From the NCBI GenBank assembly GCA_903862955.1, contig CAIPAH010000024.1, positions 124,001-188,000 on the forward strand: a stretch of 64,000 bases of DNA. Reading direction: 5' to 3'. The notes below the pieces were generated by a model. The model saw nothing but the letters and a program-made list of their open reading frames with translations, ran no database searches and was not told the DNA's origin. The position numbers and the translations under genes were made by a program. Source of the stretch: an uncultured Opitutia bacterium (GTDB lineage: Bacteria > Verrucomicrobiota > Verrucomicrobiia > Opitutales > Opitutaceae). Shown here piece after piece: positions 50,752 to 59,619 of the stretch. Position 1 is the stretch's first letter. Each line of letters opens with the position of its first letter.

Positions 50752-51409
50752 TGGACTTTTGCTGGGCGGCGTGGCGAATGTCCTTCGCCTCGTAGAGATA
50801 GACGACCTCCTCGGCGACATTGGTCGCGTGGTCGGCGATGCGTTCGAGGCATTTGGAGATCACCATGAGATTGAGGCAGCGGCTGATGGTCGTCGGGCGC
50901 TCGACCATGTAGCTCGACAGCTCGCGATGCAACTGGCGGTTGAGGTCGTCCACGTCCTTGTCGCGGGGAATGACCGCCCGCGCCTTGTCCGGCTGGCGCT
51001 CGATGAAGGCCGTGAGGGCGTCGCGCAGCATCTCGAGCGCCATGGTGGTCATGCGCGGCAGGTCGATGTAGGGCTTGAGCTGCGGCTCGGCGTTGAGGTC
51101 GTGCGCGCGACGGGCGATGGTGCAGGCCTCGTCCCCCACCCGTTCCAGGTTCTGGGAAATCTTCATCGCCACCGTGATCATGCGCAGCTCGGTGGCGAGC
51201 GGGGCCTTGGCCAGCAGGTGGATGGCGATGTCGTCGATCTCGATCTCGAACTGGTCGATGATGTTGTCATCCGCCTGGACCTTGAGCGCGAGGGCGTCGT
51301 CACGTTCGACGAGCGCGCGCATCCCGCGGGCGACCGCGGACTCGGCGTGGCTCGACATCGCCAGGATGGTCTCCTTGAGCTTGTTCATTTCCTCGGTGAA
51401 GTGCGTCAT
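50741..51409 (-). CDS. phoU: Phosphate-signalling accessory protein
   Basis: The 222-residue protein is the PhoU two-repeat helical bundle. It begins MTHFTEEMNKLKETILAMSSHAE, and each repeat has an E-x-x-x-D-x-x-E-type metal motif: DDNIIDQFEIEIDD and RDKDVDDLNRQLHRE. Typical helix ends are RMITVAMKISQNLERVGDEA and NLMVISKCLERIADHATNVAEEV. PhoU represses PhoR when phosphate is plentiful, through PstB. It follows pstB by 14 bases and precedes phoB. Confidence 0.94.
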   Translation of the reverse strand: MTHFTEEMNKLKETILAMSSHAESAVARGMRALVERDDALALKVQADDNIIDQFEIEIDDIAIHLLAKAPLATELRMITVAMKISQNLERVGDEACTIARRAHDLNAEPQLKPYIDLPRMTTMALEMLRDALTAFIERQPDKARAVIPRDKDVDDLNRQLHRELSSYMVERPTTISRCLNLMVISKCLERIADHATNVAEEVVYLYEAKDIRHAAQQKSNEA

Positions 51410-51423
51410 GGTGGCAGGGAGGC

Positions 51424-52272
51424 TTAGCCGAAGCGGCCCGAGACGTAGGCCTCGGTCTGGGGATTGGCGGGGTTCATGAAGATGTTGCGGGTGTCGGCAT
51501 ACTCGATGAGCTTGCCCATGTAGAAGAACGCCGTCTTGTCCGAGCAGCGCGCGGCCTGCTGCATGTTGTGGGTGACAATTACGATGGTGTAGCGGGCGCG
51601 CAAGGTCTGGATCAGCTCCTCCACCTTGGCCGTCGCCACCGGGTCGAGCGCGGAGCACGGCTCGTCCATCAGGATGACCTCGGGCTCCACCGCGATCGCG
51701 CGCGCGATGCACAGGCGCTGCTGCTGTCCGCCGGAGAGACCAAGGCCGCTGGTGTGCAGGCGGTCCTTCACCTCGTCCCACAACGCCGCGCCGCGGAGCG
51801 AGGATTCCACCACCTCGTCGAGGCGCGCCTGGTTGCGCACGCCCTGCAGCTTCAGGCCGTAGGTGATGTTTTCGTAGATGGACTTGGGAAACGGGTTGGA
51901 CTTCTGGAACACCATGCCGACGCGCTTGCGCAGCTCGATCACGTCCACGTCGGGGCGGTGGATGTCGATCCCGCGGATCTTGATCGAGCCCTTGGCGACG
52001 CGGGTGCCGTCGATCAGGTCGTTCATGCGGTTGAGGCAGCGGAGCAGCGTGGACTTGCCGCAGCCCGAGGGCCCGATGAAGGCGGTGACCTTCTTTTCCT
52101 GGATCTGCAGGCTGATGTTATGCAGCGCCTGCGAGGCGCCGTAGAAAAAGTCGACCTGGTCGATGTCGATCAGGATTTCACCGGCCGGCGCCGGCAGGAT
52201 GGCCGGGGCGGAGACGGCCGGGACGGACGCGGCCGGCGGTTGCGGCGTGGGCGCGGGTGCAAGGGTGTCCAT
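51424..52272 (-). CDS. pstB: Phosphate ABC transporter ATPase
   Basis: The 282-residue protein (ATG 52272; ATG 52293 gives 289 residues) has a Pro/Ala-rich N-terminal extension of about 30 residues absent in E. coli PstB, and then a complete ABC domain. Walker A is GPSGCGKST, the Q-loop is [16 protein letters not shown], the signature is [14 protein letters not shown], Walker B is [13 protein letters not shown], and the His switch is in [10 protein letters not shown]. It powers phosphate import with PstCA. Confidence 0.93.
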   Translation of the reverse strand: MDTLAPAPTPQPPAASVPAVSAPAILPAPAGEILIDIDQVDFFYGASQALHNISLQIQEKKVTAFIGPSGCGKSTLLRCLNRMNDLIDGTRVAKGSIKIRGIDIHRPDVDVIELRKRVGMVFQKSNPFPKSIYENITYGLKLQGVRNQARLDEVVESSLRGAALWDEVKDRLHTSGLGLSGGQQQRLCIARAIAVEPEVILMDEPCSALDPVATAKVEELIQTLRARYTIVIVTHNMQQAARCSDKTAFFYMGKLIEYADTRNIFMNPANPQTEAYVSGRFG

Positions 52273-52286
52273 GAGAGAGGCGGCGG

Positions 52287-53330
52287 TTACCATTTGTAGC
52301 GGTTGCGCAGACGGGAGCGAAGCAGGATCGAGGCCGCGGCGATGAGCGCCACGATGAGCAGGAAGACGAAGGCCGTGCCATACTGCACGCGCTCGGTGTA
52401 TTCGTTTTGCGGGATCTTCGAGCTGACCACGTAGATGTGATACGGCAGCGCCATCACGCCCTGGAAAAAGAAGTCGCCGATGTGATCCACCTGCCACGGC
52501 AGCTTGTCGCGGACGACGTAGGCGGCGGTGAACATGATCGGCGCCGTCTCCCCCGCCACGCGCGCGATGCCCAGGATCGACGAAGTCAGGATGCCCGGCA
52601 GCGCGTAGGGCACCACGTTCTTGCGGATGGTCTGCCACTTCGTCGCGCCCAGCGCGAGCGAGCCCTCGCGGAAGCCCTTCGGCACGGCTTTGAGGGACTC
52701 TTCGCTGGCGGTGATGACCACGGGCAGCACCATGAACGCGAGGGTGAACCAGCCGGCCAGCAGCGAGACGTTCCAGCCGAAGAAGATCACGAACATGCCG
52801 AAGCCAAACAGGCCGAAGACAATCGAGGGCACGCCCGCGAGATTGAGGATGGCCAGCCGCACAAAGCGGATGAACGTCCCATCCCGGGCGTATTCGTTGA
52901 GATAGACGGCCGCGCACACGCCCAGCGTGAGGGCGATGGTCATCGAGCCCACCACGAGGAGCACGGTGCCCACGATGCAGGGAAAAATGCCGCCCGCGCA
53001 GTACACATAGCTCTCGGCCTTCACGTTGGCGGCAGCGGGATGCGTCTCCTTGAAGGCCCGGAATTCCTTGTCGCCCATCTCCCGCTTTTGCCCTTCCCAT
53101 TGGAAAACATACAGCGACTCGGGCGACTCGGTGAAAAATGCCGTGTTCACAAAGGGCGCCTTCGTCTGGAAGACCGTCCGCGAGCCCTTCACGAAGATGT
53201 TGAGAAACACCACGGCGCCGCACAGCAGCACGAAGTAGGTCGCCCCGCGGAATAGCCAGAAGATCGCCGTTTCCGAGCGGCGCGCCACCGACGCGCGGGT
53301 CTGGAAGGGATGCGTGGTCAGGGCGCTCAT
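52287..53330 (-). CDS. pstA: Phosphate ABC transporter permease PstA
   Basis: The 347-residue protein has six hydrophobic helices. The permease EAA-type loop includes [28 protein letters not shown] and [16 protein letters not shown], which is PstA-like. After the first helix there is an extra soluble segment (about 50-115: [19 protein letters not shown] and [12 protein letters not shown]) with two Cys. That segment is not in E. coli PstA (296 residues) and is probably periplasmic. Its ATG is 3 bases after the pstC stop. Confidence 0.92.
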   Translation of the reverse strand: MSALTTHPFQTRASVARRSETAIFWLFRGATYFVLLCGAVVFLNIFVKGSRTVFQTKAPFVNTAFFTESPESLYVFQWEGQKREMGDKEFRAFKETHPAAANVKAESYVYCAGGIFPCIVGTVLLVVGSMTIALTLGVCAAVYLNEYARDGTFIRFVRLAILNLAGVPSIVFGLFGFGMFVIFFGWNVSLLAGWFTLAFMVLPVVITASEESLKAVPKGFREGSLALGATKWQTIRKNVVPYALPGILTSSILGIARVAGETAPIMFTAAYVVRDKLPWQVDHIGDFFFQGVMALPYHIYVVSSKIPQNEYTERVQYGTAFVFLLIVALIAAASILLRSRLRNRYKW

Positions 53331-53333
53331 GGA

Positions 53334-54935
53334 TCAGCCGATGGCGATGCGGTAGCGGCGCACGATGCGCTGCGCGGCGTAGTTGATGGCGAGCGAGAGG
53401 AAGAACAGAAGCATGCCGACCACGAACAGCGCGCGGTAGTGGATGCTGCCGTGCACCACCTCGCCCATTTCCTGTGCGATGATACCTGTCATCGTGTGCA
53501 CCGGCTGCGTGATCACCGCCAAGCCTGCCGTGAAATCCGGAATCGCGATGCGGTTGCCGGCGCAGAGCAGCACGACCATCGTCTCGCCAATCACGCGGCC
53601 GAGGCCGAGCAGCACCGCGGAAATGATGCCGGACAACGACGCCGGCACGATGATGCGGATGACCGTCTGCAGCCGCGTGGCCCCCAACGCGAACGAGGCC
53701 TCCTTGAATGACCGCGGGACGTTGTTGAGCGCGTCCTCCGCCAGCGTGAAGATGGTGGGCACCGCGATCAGCGCGAGCAGGCAGCCCGCCGTCAGGATGT
53801 TGAGCCGCTCGCTGTAGGGAAAGCCCGGCACCCACGACAGCGCCTTGACCTGTGACAGCGCCCGCAATGCCTGGCCGAGGACCGCGATGCCGAAGAAACC
53901 GAGCACCACGGACGGAATGGCCGAAATGAACTCGATGCAGGGCTTGATGAACTTCTGCTCGATCGGGGACGCGATCTGATTGACGTAGATGGCCGCGCCC
54001 ACCCCGAGTGGCACGGCGAGCACCAAGGCCACGAGTGAAACCATGATCGACCCGACGAGGAGCGGCACGACCCCGTACCAATCCTGCCAGAAACTCGCCG
54101 TCAGCCACTCGCGGCCGAACAGGAACGACATGAAAGCCTGCGCGGCGGGCACCGGCTTGCGAAAGTCCCACGTCTCGAGATTGCGCAACACGGCGGGAAA
54201 CCCCGCCAGATATTCCGCGTTGAGCTGCCGAAAACGCTCGAGCCGGTCTTGCAGCGCCAGCGACGGCATCGCGGGAGCCGCGGACACCACCTCCGCCAGG
54301 CGCTTGGCAAAGTCGGCGCTCGCGTCGCGATACGCAGGCAGCGTGCCCAGGATCGGCTTCAGTTCCGCCACGAAATCCACCGGCACGACCACCACCTTCG
54401 CCGCCGCCGCGGGCTGCCCGGCGGCCACCAGCTGGTCGCGCTCGGTCTTCTTGTCCTCCATCACGTTGAACTTTTCCTTGATCGCCGTGGCCTGCTCGGT
54501 GAGGTCCGAAACCAGGCTGCGGATCGGATCCACGGCGTCACCGTATTGGCCCGCGAACTCGTCAAAGCCCGCCACGGCCGCGTTGGCCTCGGCCAGCGAG
54601 AGCTTCTTCTCCTGCGTGTAAAATTTCACCTGCCGCACCCGGAGGTCCGACAGGTAGCGCGTCAGCGCCGCGTGGTCGTCCTGCTGCGCGCGGATGAAGT
54701 CCACATACTCCAGCCCGGCCTGCCGGTAGACCTCGAGGTTGCGGCGGTTGTCGCCGAAGAAACCCGCGCCCTCCCGGAACAGGAAATACGTGATCAGCGC
54801 GAGAACGATGATCGAGATGACCGCGTTGCCGCCGAAGAAAACCTTGATGCAGTCGTCGAGCGTGAGGCCGAACAGGCGGAAATGCCCCTTGTGGGCGATG
54901 AAGTGGGTCTCATCGGCGGGAGCGGAGGAAGCCAT
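53334..54935 (-). CDS. pstC: Phosphate ABC transporter permease PstC with large periplasmic insertion
   Basis: The 533-residue protein is far longer than E. coli PstC (319 residues). After the first membrane helix ([18 protein letters not shown], about 40-57), a helical, charged region of about 215 residues is inserted before the remaining five helices. The permease end is typical: [42 protein letters not shown] and [17 protein letters not shown]. The insertion, predicted periplasmic, includes [19 protein letters not shown]. Expression follows pstS, with a terminator-like hairpin between. ATG 54935 gives a short cytoplasmic N-terminus. Confidence 0.92.
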   Translation of the reverse strand: MASSAPADETHFIAHKGHFRLFGLTLDDCIKVFFGGNAVISIIVLALITYFLFREGAGFFGDNRRNLEVYRQAGLEYVDFIRAQQDDHAALTRYLSDLRVRQVKFYTQEKKLSLAEANAAVAGFDEFAGQYGDAVDPIRSLVSDLTEQATAIKEKFNVMEDKKTERDQLVAAGQPAAAAKVVVVPVDFVAELKPILGTLPAYRDASADFAKRLAEVVSAAPAMPSLALQDRLERFRQLNAEYLAGFPAVLRNLETWDFRKPVPAAQAFMSFLFGREWLTASFWQDWYGVVPLLVGSIMVSLVALVLAVPLGVGAAIYVNQIASPIEQKFIKPCIEFISAIPSVVLGFFGIAVLGQALRALSQVKALSWVPGFPYSERLNILTAGCLLALIAVPTIFTLAEDALNNVPRSFKEASFALGATRLQTVIRIIVPASLSGIISAVLLGLGRVIGETMVVLLCAGNRIAIPDFTAGLAVITQPVHTMTGIIAQEMGEVVHGSIHYRALFVVGMLLFFLSLAINYAAQRIVRRYRIAIG

Positions 54936-54956
54936 GACGCGCGGTGTAAAAGTGGC

Positions 54957-54987
54957 CAAAAGCCCGCCGGTCGGAGATCGGCGGGCT
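54957..54987 (-). terminator. Intercistronic terminator/attenuator between pstS and pstC
   Basis: Arms 54961-54969 (agcccgccg) and 54979-54987 (cggcgggct) form a perfect 9-bp stem with a 9-base loop. In the minus-strand direction the stem is followed by four T residues. It lies 20 bases after the pstS stop and before pstC, where partial termination would give more PstS than permease. Confidence 0.75.
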
Positions 54988-55007
54988 TCGGGCGCGACGG
55001 AAGTAAC

Positions 55008-55814
55008 TTAACGGATCGAGACGAACCCGATCTGCGAAACGATCTTCTGGCCCTCGTCGCTCAGCGTGAAGTCCACGAATTTCGCGGCTTCGCCCTGCGG
55101 CTCACCATTGGTGTAGTAGAACGTCGGGCGGGCGTAGGGATACTTCTTGGCGAGCACGGAGGCTTTGCTCGGGATGGCGCCTTCGATCGAGGCCACCTTG
55201 ACGCCGGGCTCATTCATGTAAGCGAGGCCGCAGTAGCCGATGCCGCTGGGGTTCTTGGCCACCTCGGCGACGATCTGCTCGTTGCCCGCCATCTTCTGCG
55301 AGGACGAAGCATAATCCCGCTTCTTCATCGCGAGGTCCTTGAAGTCGGAATACGTGCCGGACGAAGTGTTGCGGGTGTAGATCGAAATCGCGCCCGGCGT
55401 GCCGCCGACTGCCGACCAGTCGGTGATGTCGCCGGCGAAGATCTGCTCCACCTGGCGCTTTGTGAGGAGCGTGACGGGATTGTTGGCGTTCAGGACCACG
55501 GCGATGCCGTCGTAGGCCACGATCGTGGGCTTCATGGTCACGCCCTTGGCCGAGGCGGCGGACAATTCCGTCGGTTTCGCCCGGCGGGAGGACATGCCGA
55601 TCTGGGCCGTGCCATCGGTGATGGCGGCGATGCCGGTGGTCGAGCCTTCCGCGGCGATCTCAAACGAGACCCCGGGATGCGTCGCCTTGTATTCCTCGGC
55701 GAGCGTGGGGACGAGTTTGGCGCCCAGGGTGTCGGAACCCTTGATGACGAGCTTCTGGGCGTGGAGCGAGGCGGCTGCGGCCAGGGCCGCGAGCAGGAAG
55801 GTGAATTTTTTCAT
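55008..55814 (-). CDS. pstS: Phosphate-binding periplasmic protein
   Basis: The 268-residue protein has a signal peptide (MKKFTFLLAALAAAASLHA). The phosphate-binding fold follows: KLVIKGSDTLGAKL, FEIAAEGSTTGIAAITDG, IGMSSRRAKPTE, TRNTSSGTYSDFKDLA, NPSGIGYCGLAYMN and LSDEGQKIVSQIGF. The Ser, Thr and Arg residues in these loops bind phosphate in PstS. It is 38 bases downstream of the porin stop and upstream of the terminator. Confidence 0.95.
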   Translation of the reverse strand: MKKFTFLLAALAAAASLHAQKLVIKGSDTLGAKLVPTLAEEYKATHPGVSFEIAAEGSTTGIAAITDGTAQIGMSSRRAKPTELSAASAKGVTMKPTIVAYDGIAVVLNANNPVTLLTKRQVEQIFAGDITDWSAVGGTPGAISIYTRNTSSGTYSDFKDLAMKKRDYASSSQKMAGNEQIVAEVAKNPSGIGYCGLAYMNEPGVKVASIEGAIPSKASVLAKKYPYARPTFYYTNGEPQGEAAKFVDFTLSDEGQKIVSQIGFVSIR

Positions 55815-55852
55815 GATGATATGGTTGGAAAACGTTGGGTGGAATGGGCCGG

Positions 55853-57121
55853 TCAGAAGTTGACCTGCATCTGGCTGCGGACGCCGTCGGTCTTGGCCTT
55901 GGCGGCGGCGCCGGTCACGGTGTCCTTGGACTCGGCGTGGATGTAGCCGACCTGAAGCTTCACGTCGTTGCCGCGGAACAGGTAGTTCGCGCCGACGTAC
56001 CACTCGGACATCTTGTCCATCGTGCCGCCGCTCGGGGCCGAGCGCGTGCCGTCACTGATGTTCACGCCACGGCCGTCGGAGTCGACATAGCTGTAGCGCA
56101 CGACGGCCTCGATCTTGCTGGTGAGGAAATACGCCGGCTGGATCCAGTAGGCCCAGGCGTTGGCATCGCGCCCTGCACTGACGCCGTTTTGGTTCTTGCT
56201 GGAGAAATACTCACCCTCGACGTCGAAGTCGCCCGCGGTCAGGACGCCGTAAACGGAGTAGACGGTGAGGTTGTTGCCCTTGCCCAGCGTGAGGCCGCCT
56301 TGGTCAGGCAGGTAGCCGACGGACACGCCGAACTTGTAGCTGTTGGCCTCGCCGAACTTGCCCTTGTAGCCGCCATTGGCCCAGTAGGCAAAATTGTTGT
56401 TCGCCGCCGTGCTGCCGGCCTGGACGCCCGGATCGCTGTTGCCGCTGAGGGAGGAAAACTCGTCGCGCTCGGGATTTGTCACCGCGAGGTTGTAGAAGAA
56501 GCCGTTGTCCGCGCCGCCGATGAACACGCCCGTGCGATAACTGCCGGCGCCGAGGCGGCGACCATTGTTGGACTCCACGAAGTAGCGCGTGGCCGGCGAG
56601 CGCTCAATGGCCTTCAGGCTGCCACTGGACGTGTCCCACTCTTCCAAGCCGATCGGGGCTTTGCGGAAGCCGACGTCGATGATCATCGCGTCGCTCTGGC
56701 GCCAGGAGATGAACGCCTGGTCGAAGCTGTCGCTCGCGAAGTCATAGTTCAGCGTGCTGGACCAGCCCTTGCCGAGGTCGGCCTTCGCGCCGAGGTAAAT
56801 GCGGCGGAGCAGGAAGTGCTGCGTCGCACTGGGATTGGCCGCGGCGCCGTCGATCGACGTGCTCAGGTCCGCGAACTGAACCTGGATGCGCCCCGTGAAC
56901 ACGAGGCCCACGGTGCTCTTGCCGCCGTCGATGGTGGCGAGGACCCCGCTGGCCGCCTCGCGGCCGAGATCCGCACGAAGCTCCTCGGCCTCCTGGTCGG
57001 TCACGATGCCCTTCTTGACGAGAAGATCAACGAGGGGGCCGCTGTCCTGCGCGAGGGCGGAACCAGTGGCGATGAGGGCGCCGCCGAGCAGCGCGAGCCA
57101 TTTCAATTTCAGGTGGAACAT
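55853..57121 (-). CDS. Phosphate-selective porin (OprP/OprO-like)
   Basis: The 422-residue protein has a signal peptide (about 1-24). A short N-terminal helical segment (about 26-55: LVDLLVKKGIVTDQEAEELRAD) follows, as in many OprP-like porins. A beta-barrel then alternates aromatic strands, such as FTGRIQVQFADLS, FLLRRIYLGAKADLGKGWS, YEFGVSV-like elements and a final Phe (MQVNF) typical of outer-membrane barrels. It probably lets phosphate cross the outer membrane. Its place upstream of pstS, without a long gap, suggests that it is the first gene of the phosphate-starvation operon. Confidence 0.86.
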   Translation of the reverse strand: MFHLKLKWLALLGGALIATGSALAQDSGPLVDLLVKKGIVTDQEAEELRADLGREAASGVLATIDGGKSTVGLVFTGRIQVQFADLSTSIDGAAANPSATQHFLLRRIYLGAKADLGKGWSSTLNYDFASDSFDQAFISWRQSDAMIIDVGFRKAPIGLEEWDTSSGSLKAIERSPATRYFVESNNGRRLGAGSYRTGVFIGGADNGFFYNLAVTNPERDEFSSLSGNSDPGVQAGSTAANNNFAYWANGGYKGKFGEANSYKFGVSVGYLPDQGGLTLGKGNNLTVYSVYGVLTAGDFDVEGEYFSSKNQNGVSAGRDANAWAYWIQPAYFLTSKIEAVVRYSYVDSDGRGVNISDGTRSAPSGGTMDKMSEWYVGANYLFRGNDVKLQVGYIHAESKDTVTGAAAKAKTDGVRSQMQVNF

Positions 57122-57322
57122 GATGTAGTGCGTTCAGAGTTGGTTGAAGAGAACGCGCTCATCATGAGGCCCGATTGTTACGAATGCGTGGCGGCCGGGT
57201 GACAAACCGGCAAAAGCCCGTCACAATCCACCCGTCGCCGGCGGCCGGAAGCGGGCGAAAGGCACCGCCCTTTCCCGCTCCTGTCTCGCACCCAGCGCGC
57301 GTAATGGCGCCGCCCGCGACAC
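57122..57322 (-). promoter_or_regulatory. Intergenic region upstream of the porin-pst operon
   Basis: These 201 bases lie before the porin start and after the CLC gene stop, and must hold the operon promoter. In minus-strand direction TTTGTCACC (about 57200-57210) and TTCGTAACAAT (about 57175-57185) resemble fragments of PhoB boxes, but spacing and identity are poor. TAACAAT might serve as a -10 box. I rate a Pho box as possible only. Confidence 0.35.
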
Positions 57323-59107
57323 CTAGGCGCCTGCCAGGGTTGGACGCCGTTTTTCCACGAGCGCCAGCAGCAAATCGGACTTCGACAGGCTCCCCAGCAG
57401 GCGGCCGGTGTCCGGCGCCACGACGGGCAGCCGCTCCGCCGTCAGCCCGAGAAACGCCCCGAGCGCCTCGCTCAGCGACTGGTCCGGGCCGATCTTGGGA
57501 AAATCCTCGCGCAGGATGTCGCGGGCGATGACGAGTTCGGCCAAGTCGAGCTGCCCGAGGTAGGGCTTGATGTCGTGCAGCGAGACCGCGCCGAGAAACC
57601 GGCCCTCGTCATCCCGCACGTAGAGGTTGTTCACGCGCACCGAGAGAAACCGCTCCGCAATCTCGGCGAAACGCGCCGCCGGCGGAATCGTCGGCGGGTC
57701 GAGCCGCATCAGGTCCGACACGCGGGTCGCGGCAAACGCAGCGGCGGGCTCTGCGGCGGCCTTGCGGCGCAGCGACGCGCTGTAGAGCGACTCCCCCGCC
57801 ACGCCCTTCGCCGTGTAATACGCGATCACGTTGCAGAGCATCAGCGGCAGGATGATGTCGTAGCTCAGCGTCATCTCGAACAGCATGATCACCGCCATGA
57901 CCGGCGCGCGACTGGCGGCCGAAAGGAACGCGCCCATGCCCACGAGCGCAAACGCGCCCGGGTCCACCCCACTCGCGGGCCAGAGCGCGTGCACCCCCGT
58001 GCCGAACAGGTAGCCGGCGCTCGCACCCATGAACAACGTCGGCGTGAACACGCCGCCCGGCGCCCCCGAGCCAAAGGACGACATCGTCGCGAGCCACTTG
58101 CAGGCAAAAATCCCGAGCAGCACCGTCCAGACCAGCCGGCCGTTGAGGATGTCGACGACCACGGTGTAGCCATTGCCGCAGACCTGCGGGACATTGATCG
58201 CGATCACGCCCACGAGCAGCCCGCCCAGCGCCAGGCGCGCCACCAGCGGCAGCCGCAGGGCGATGAAGAATTCCTCCGACTGCTTGAGCGAGCGCAGGAA
58301 AAGCGGCGCCATGCCGCCCGCGAGCAGCCCGAGAATCACATACGGTCCCATTTCCCACGGCGAATTGAGCTGGAACACCGGCACCCGGTACATCACCTGC
58401 GCTGCCGTGAGCACGCGGATCGTCAGCGTCGCCACCACGGCCGAGACCGCCAGCGGCCCGAGGCTCTCCATCGCGATCGAACCGAGGATGATCTCCGCCA
58501 CGAAGAACGACCCCGCGATGGGCGCGTTGTAGGCGGACGCGATGCCCGCCGACGCGCCGCAGGCCACGAGCAGCCGCAGCTGCGGGCCGGTGAATTGACG
58601 CCAGCGGCCAAGCAGCGACGCCGCGACCGCCGAAAGCTGCACCATCGGGCCCTCGCGTCCGATCGAACCGCCGGAGCCGATCGAGAAGAGGGCGGCCGTG
58701 CTCTTGACGAGGCTCGCCCGCACCGGCACGCGGCCGTTGCCGATCACGATCGCCTCCATGTAGTCGGTGGAACTCTGCGAGCGCGTGAGCCGCGAACCGT
58801 AAAGCAGCACGAGTCCCGCCGCCGCGCCGCCCAGCGTCGGCACCAGCAGGCAACCCCACCACGGCAGGTGGCGCATCGACTCGACGACACCACTCGTCGA
58901 GTTCGTCATGAACTCGTGCACGCCCTCGGCAAGGGCGGAGAAAATCATCGAGGCCAGCGCGCCCGTGAAACCCGCGAGCGCAGCCCACAACAGCGTGATC
59001 TGCCACTCGGTGAGCTGCAGTTTTTCCCGGATCCACAACCGCCAGCGCAGCAGGCGTTGCAGCCGCTCCAGCAACTCGGTCGTCGTCGCGGTGGCGGTCG
59101 GGCTCAT
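57323..59107 (-). CDS. CLC-family chloride channel/antiporter with two CBS domains
   Basis: The 594-residue protein has the CLC membrane domain (about 35-440): FSIGSGGSIGREGPMVQLSA with the gating Glu of G-R-E-G-P, the mirror FGSGAPGGVFTPTLFMGAS with G-x-F-x-P, and NAPIAGSFFVAEI. Two CBS domains (about 465-590) end the chain: LPVVAPDTGRLLGSLSKSDLL, and before it NNLYVRDDEGRFLGAVSLHDI. CBS domains usually bind adenine nucleotides and gate transport. The first filter motif (G-S/K-G-x-P) is poorly conserved here. Its ATG overlaps the stop of the EIIA gene by 4 bases. Confidence 0.9.
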   Translation of the reverse strand: MSPTATATTTELLERLQRLLRWRLWIREKLQLTEWQITLLWAALAGFTGALASMIFSALAEGVHEFMTNSTSGVVESMRHLPWWGCLLVPTLGGAAAGLVLLYGSRLTRSQSSTDYMEAIVIGNGRVPVRASLVKSTAALFSIGSGGSIGREGPMVQLSAVAASLLGRWRQFTGPQLRLLVACGASAGIASAYNAPIAGSFFVAEIILGSIAMESLGPLAVSAVVATLTIRVLTAAQVMYRVPVFQLNSPWEMGPYVILGLLAGGMAPLFLRSLKQSEEFFIALRLPLVARLALGGLLVGVIAINVPQVCGNGYTVVVDILNGRLVWTVLLGIFACKWLATMSSFGSGAPGGVFTPTLFMGASAGYLFGTGVHALWPASGVDPGAFALVGMGAFLSAASRAPVMAVIMLFEMTLSYDIILPLMLCNVIAYYTAKGVAGESLYSASLRRKAAAEPAAAFAATRVSDLMRLDPPTIPPAARFAEIAERFLSVRVNNLYVRDDEGRFLGAVSLHDIKPYLGQLDLAELVIARDILREDFPKIGPDQSLSEALGAFLGLTAERLPVVAPDTGRLLGSLSKSDLLLALVEKRRPTLAGA

Positions 59108-59568
59108 GAGGCAGCCCCACGGGCCAGCAGTGCGGTGAACTCCGCTGCCGTGCGGGCAGCCAGCAGACCGGTGCGGACTCCTTCGGTCTTCAACAACCGC
59201 GTGATGGCCGCCACGGCCAGCAGGTATTCCTCCACCTGCTGCTTCGGCGTGCCGACCATGAAGATCAGCCGCACCGCCGGATGCTCGCCGTCAAATCCCA
59301 CTCCGGGCGGCGTCACTCGCGCCACGCCCACCACCACCCGCGCCACCGCGTCCGTGCGAGCGTGGGGCAGCGCGACATCCACCGCGATGCAAACCGGCGC
59401 GAGCATCGCGCGTTCGAGCAGGTCGCGCAGCAGGAGCGGCGCATCCTTGACCGCGGGCGACTTCGCCAGCTGCGCGTGCAGCGCGCTGATCGCTCCTTCG
59501 CGTGACGTCGCCGTCAGGTCCAGCAGCAGCGCGTCCGGCTGGGCGAGAAGTTGGGAGGGCAGGTCCAC
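59104..59568 (-). CDS. PTS EIIA(Ntr)-like protein
   Basis: The 154-residue protein is an EIIA(Ntr)/mannitol-type domain. The active His69 lies in IAVDVALPHART; FMVGTPKQQVEEYLLAVAAIT and LLKTEGVRTGLLAARTAAEF are also typical. Such domains are phosphorylated by NPr and regulate K+ transport and nitrogen or carbon balance. No EIIB/EIIC genes are nearby. Translational coupling with the CLC gene suggests that it regulates this transporter. GTG at 59568 is the start. Confidence 0.85.
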   Translation of the reverse strand: MDLPSQLLAQPDALLLDLTATSREGAISALHAQLAKSPAVKDAPLLLRDLLERAMLAPVCIAVDVALPHARTDAVARVVVGVARVTPPGVGFDGEHPAVRLIFMVGTPKQQVEEYLLAVAAITRLLKTEGVRTGLLAARTAAEFTALLARGAAS

Positions 59569-59619
59569 GTCAGGCGCACGCTAGCCACGACGCGCGGCGA
59601 AACAAGCCCGCGCTCGCGC

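Noticed and set aside
57122-57322. PhoB box upstream of the porin-pst operon
   Set aside because: Only partial TGTCA/GTAACA-like words with irregular spacing are seen; not strong enough to call.
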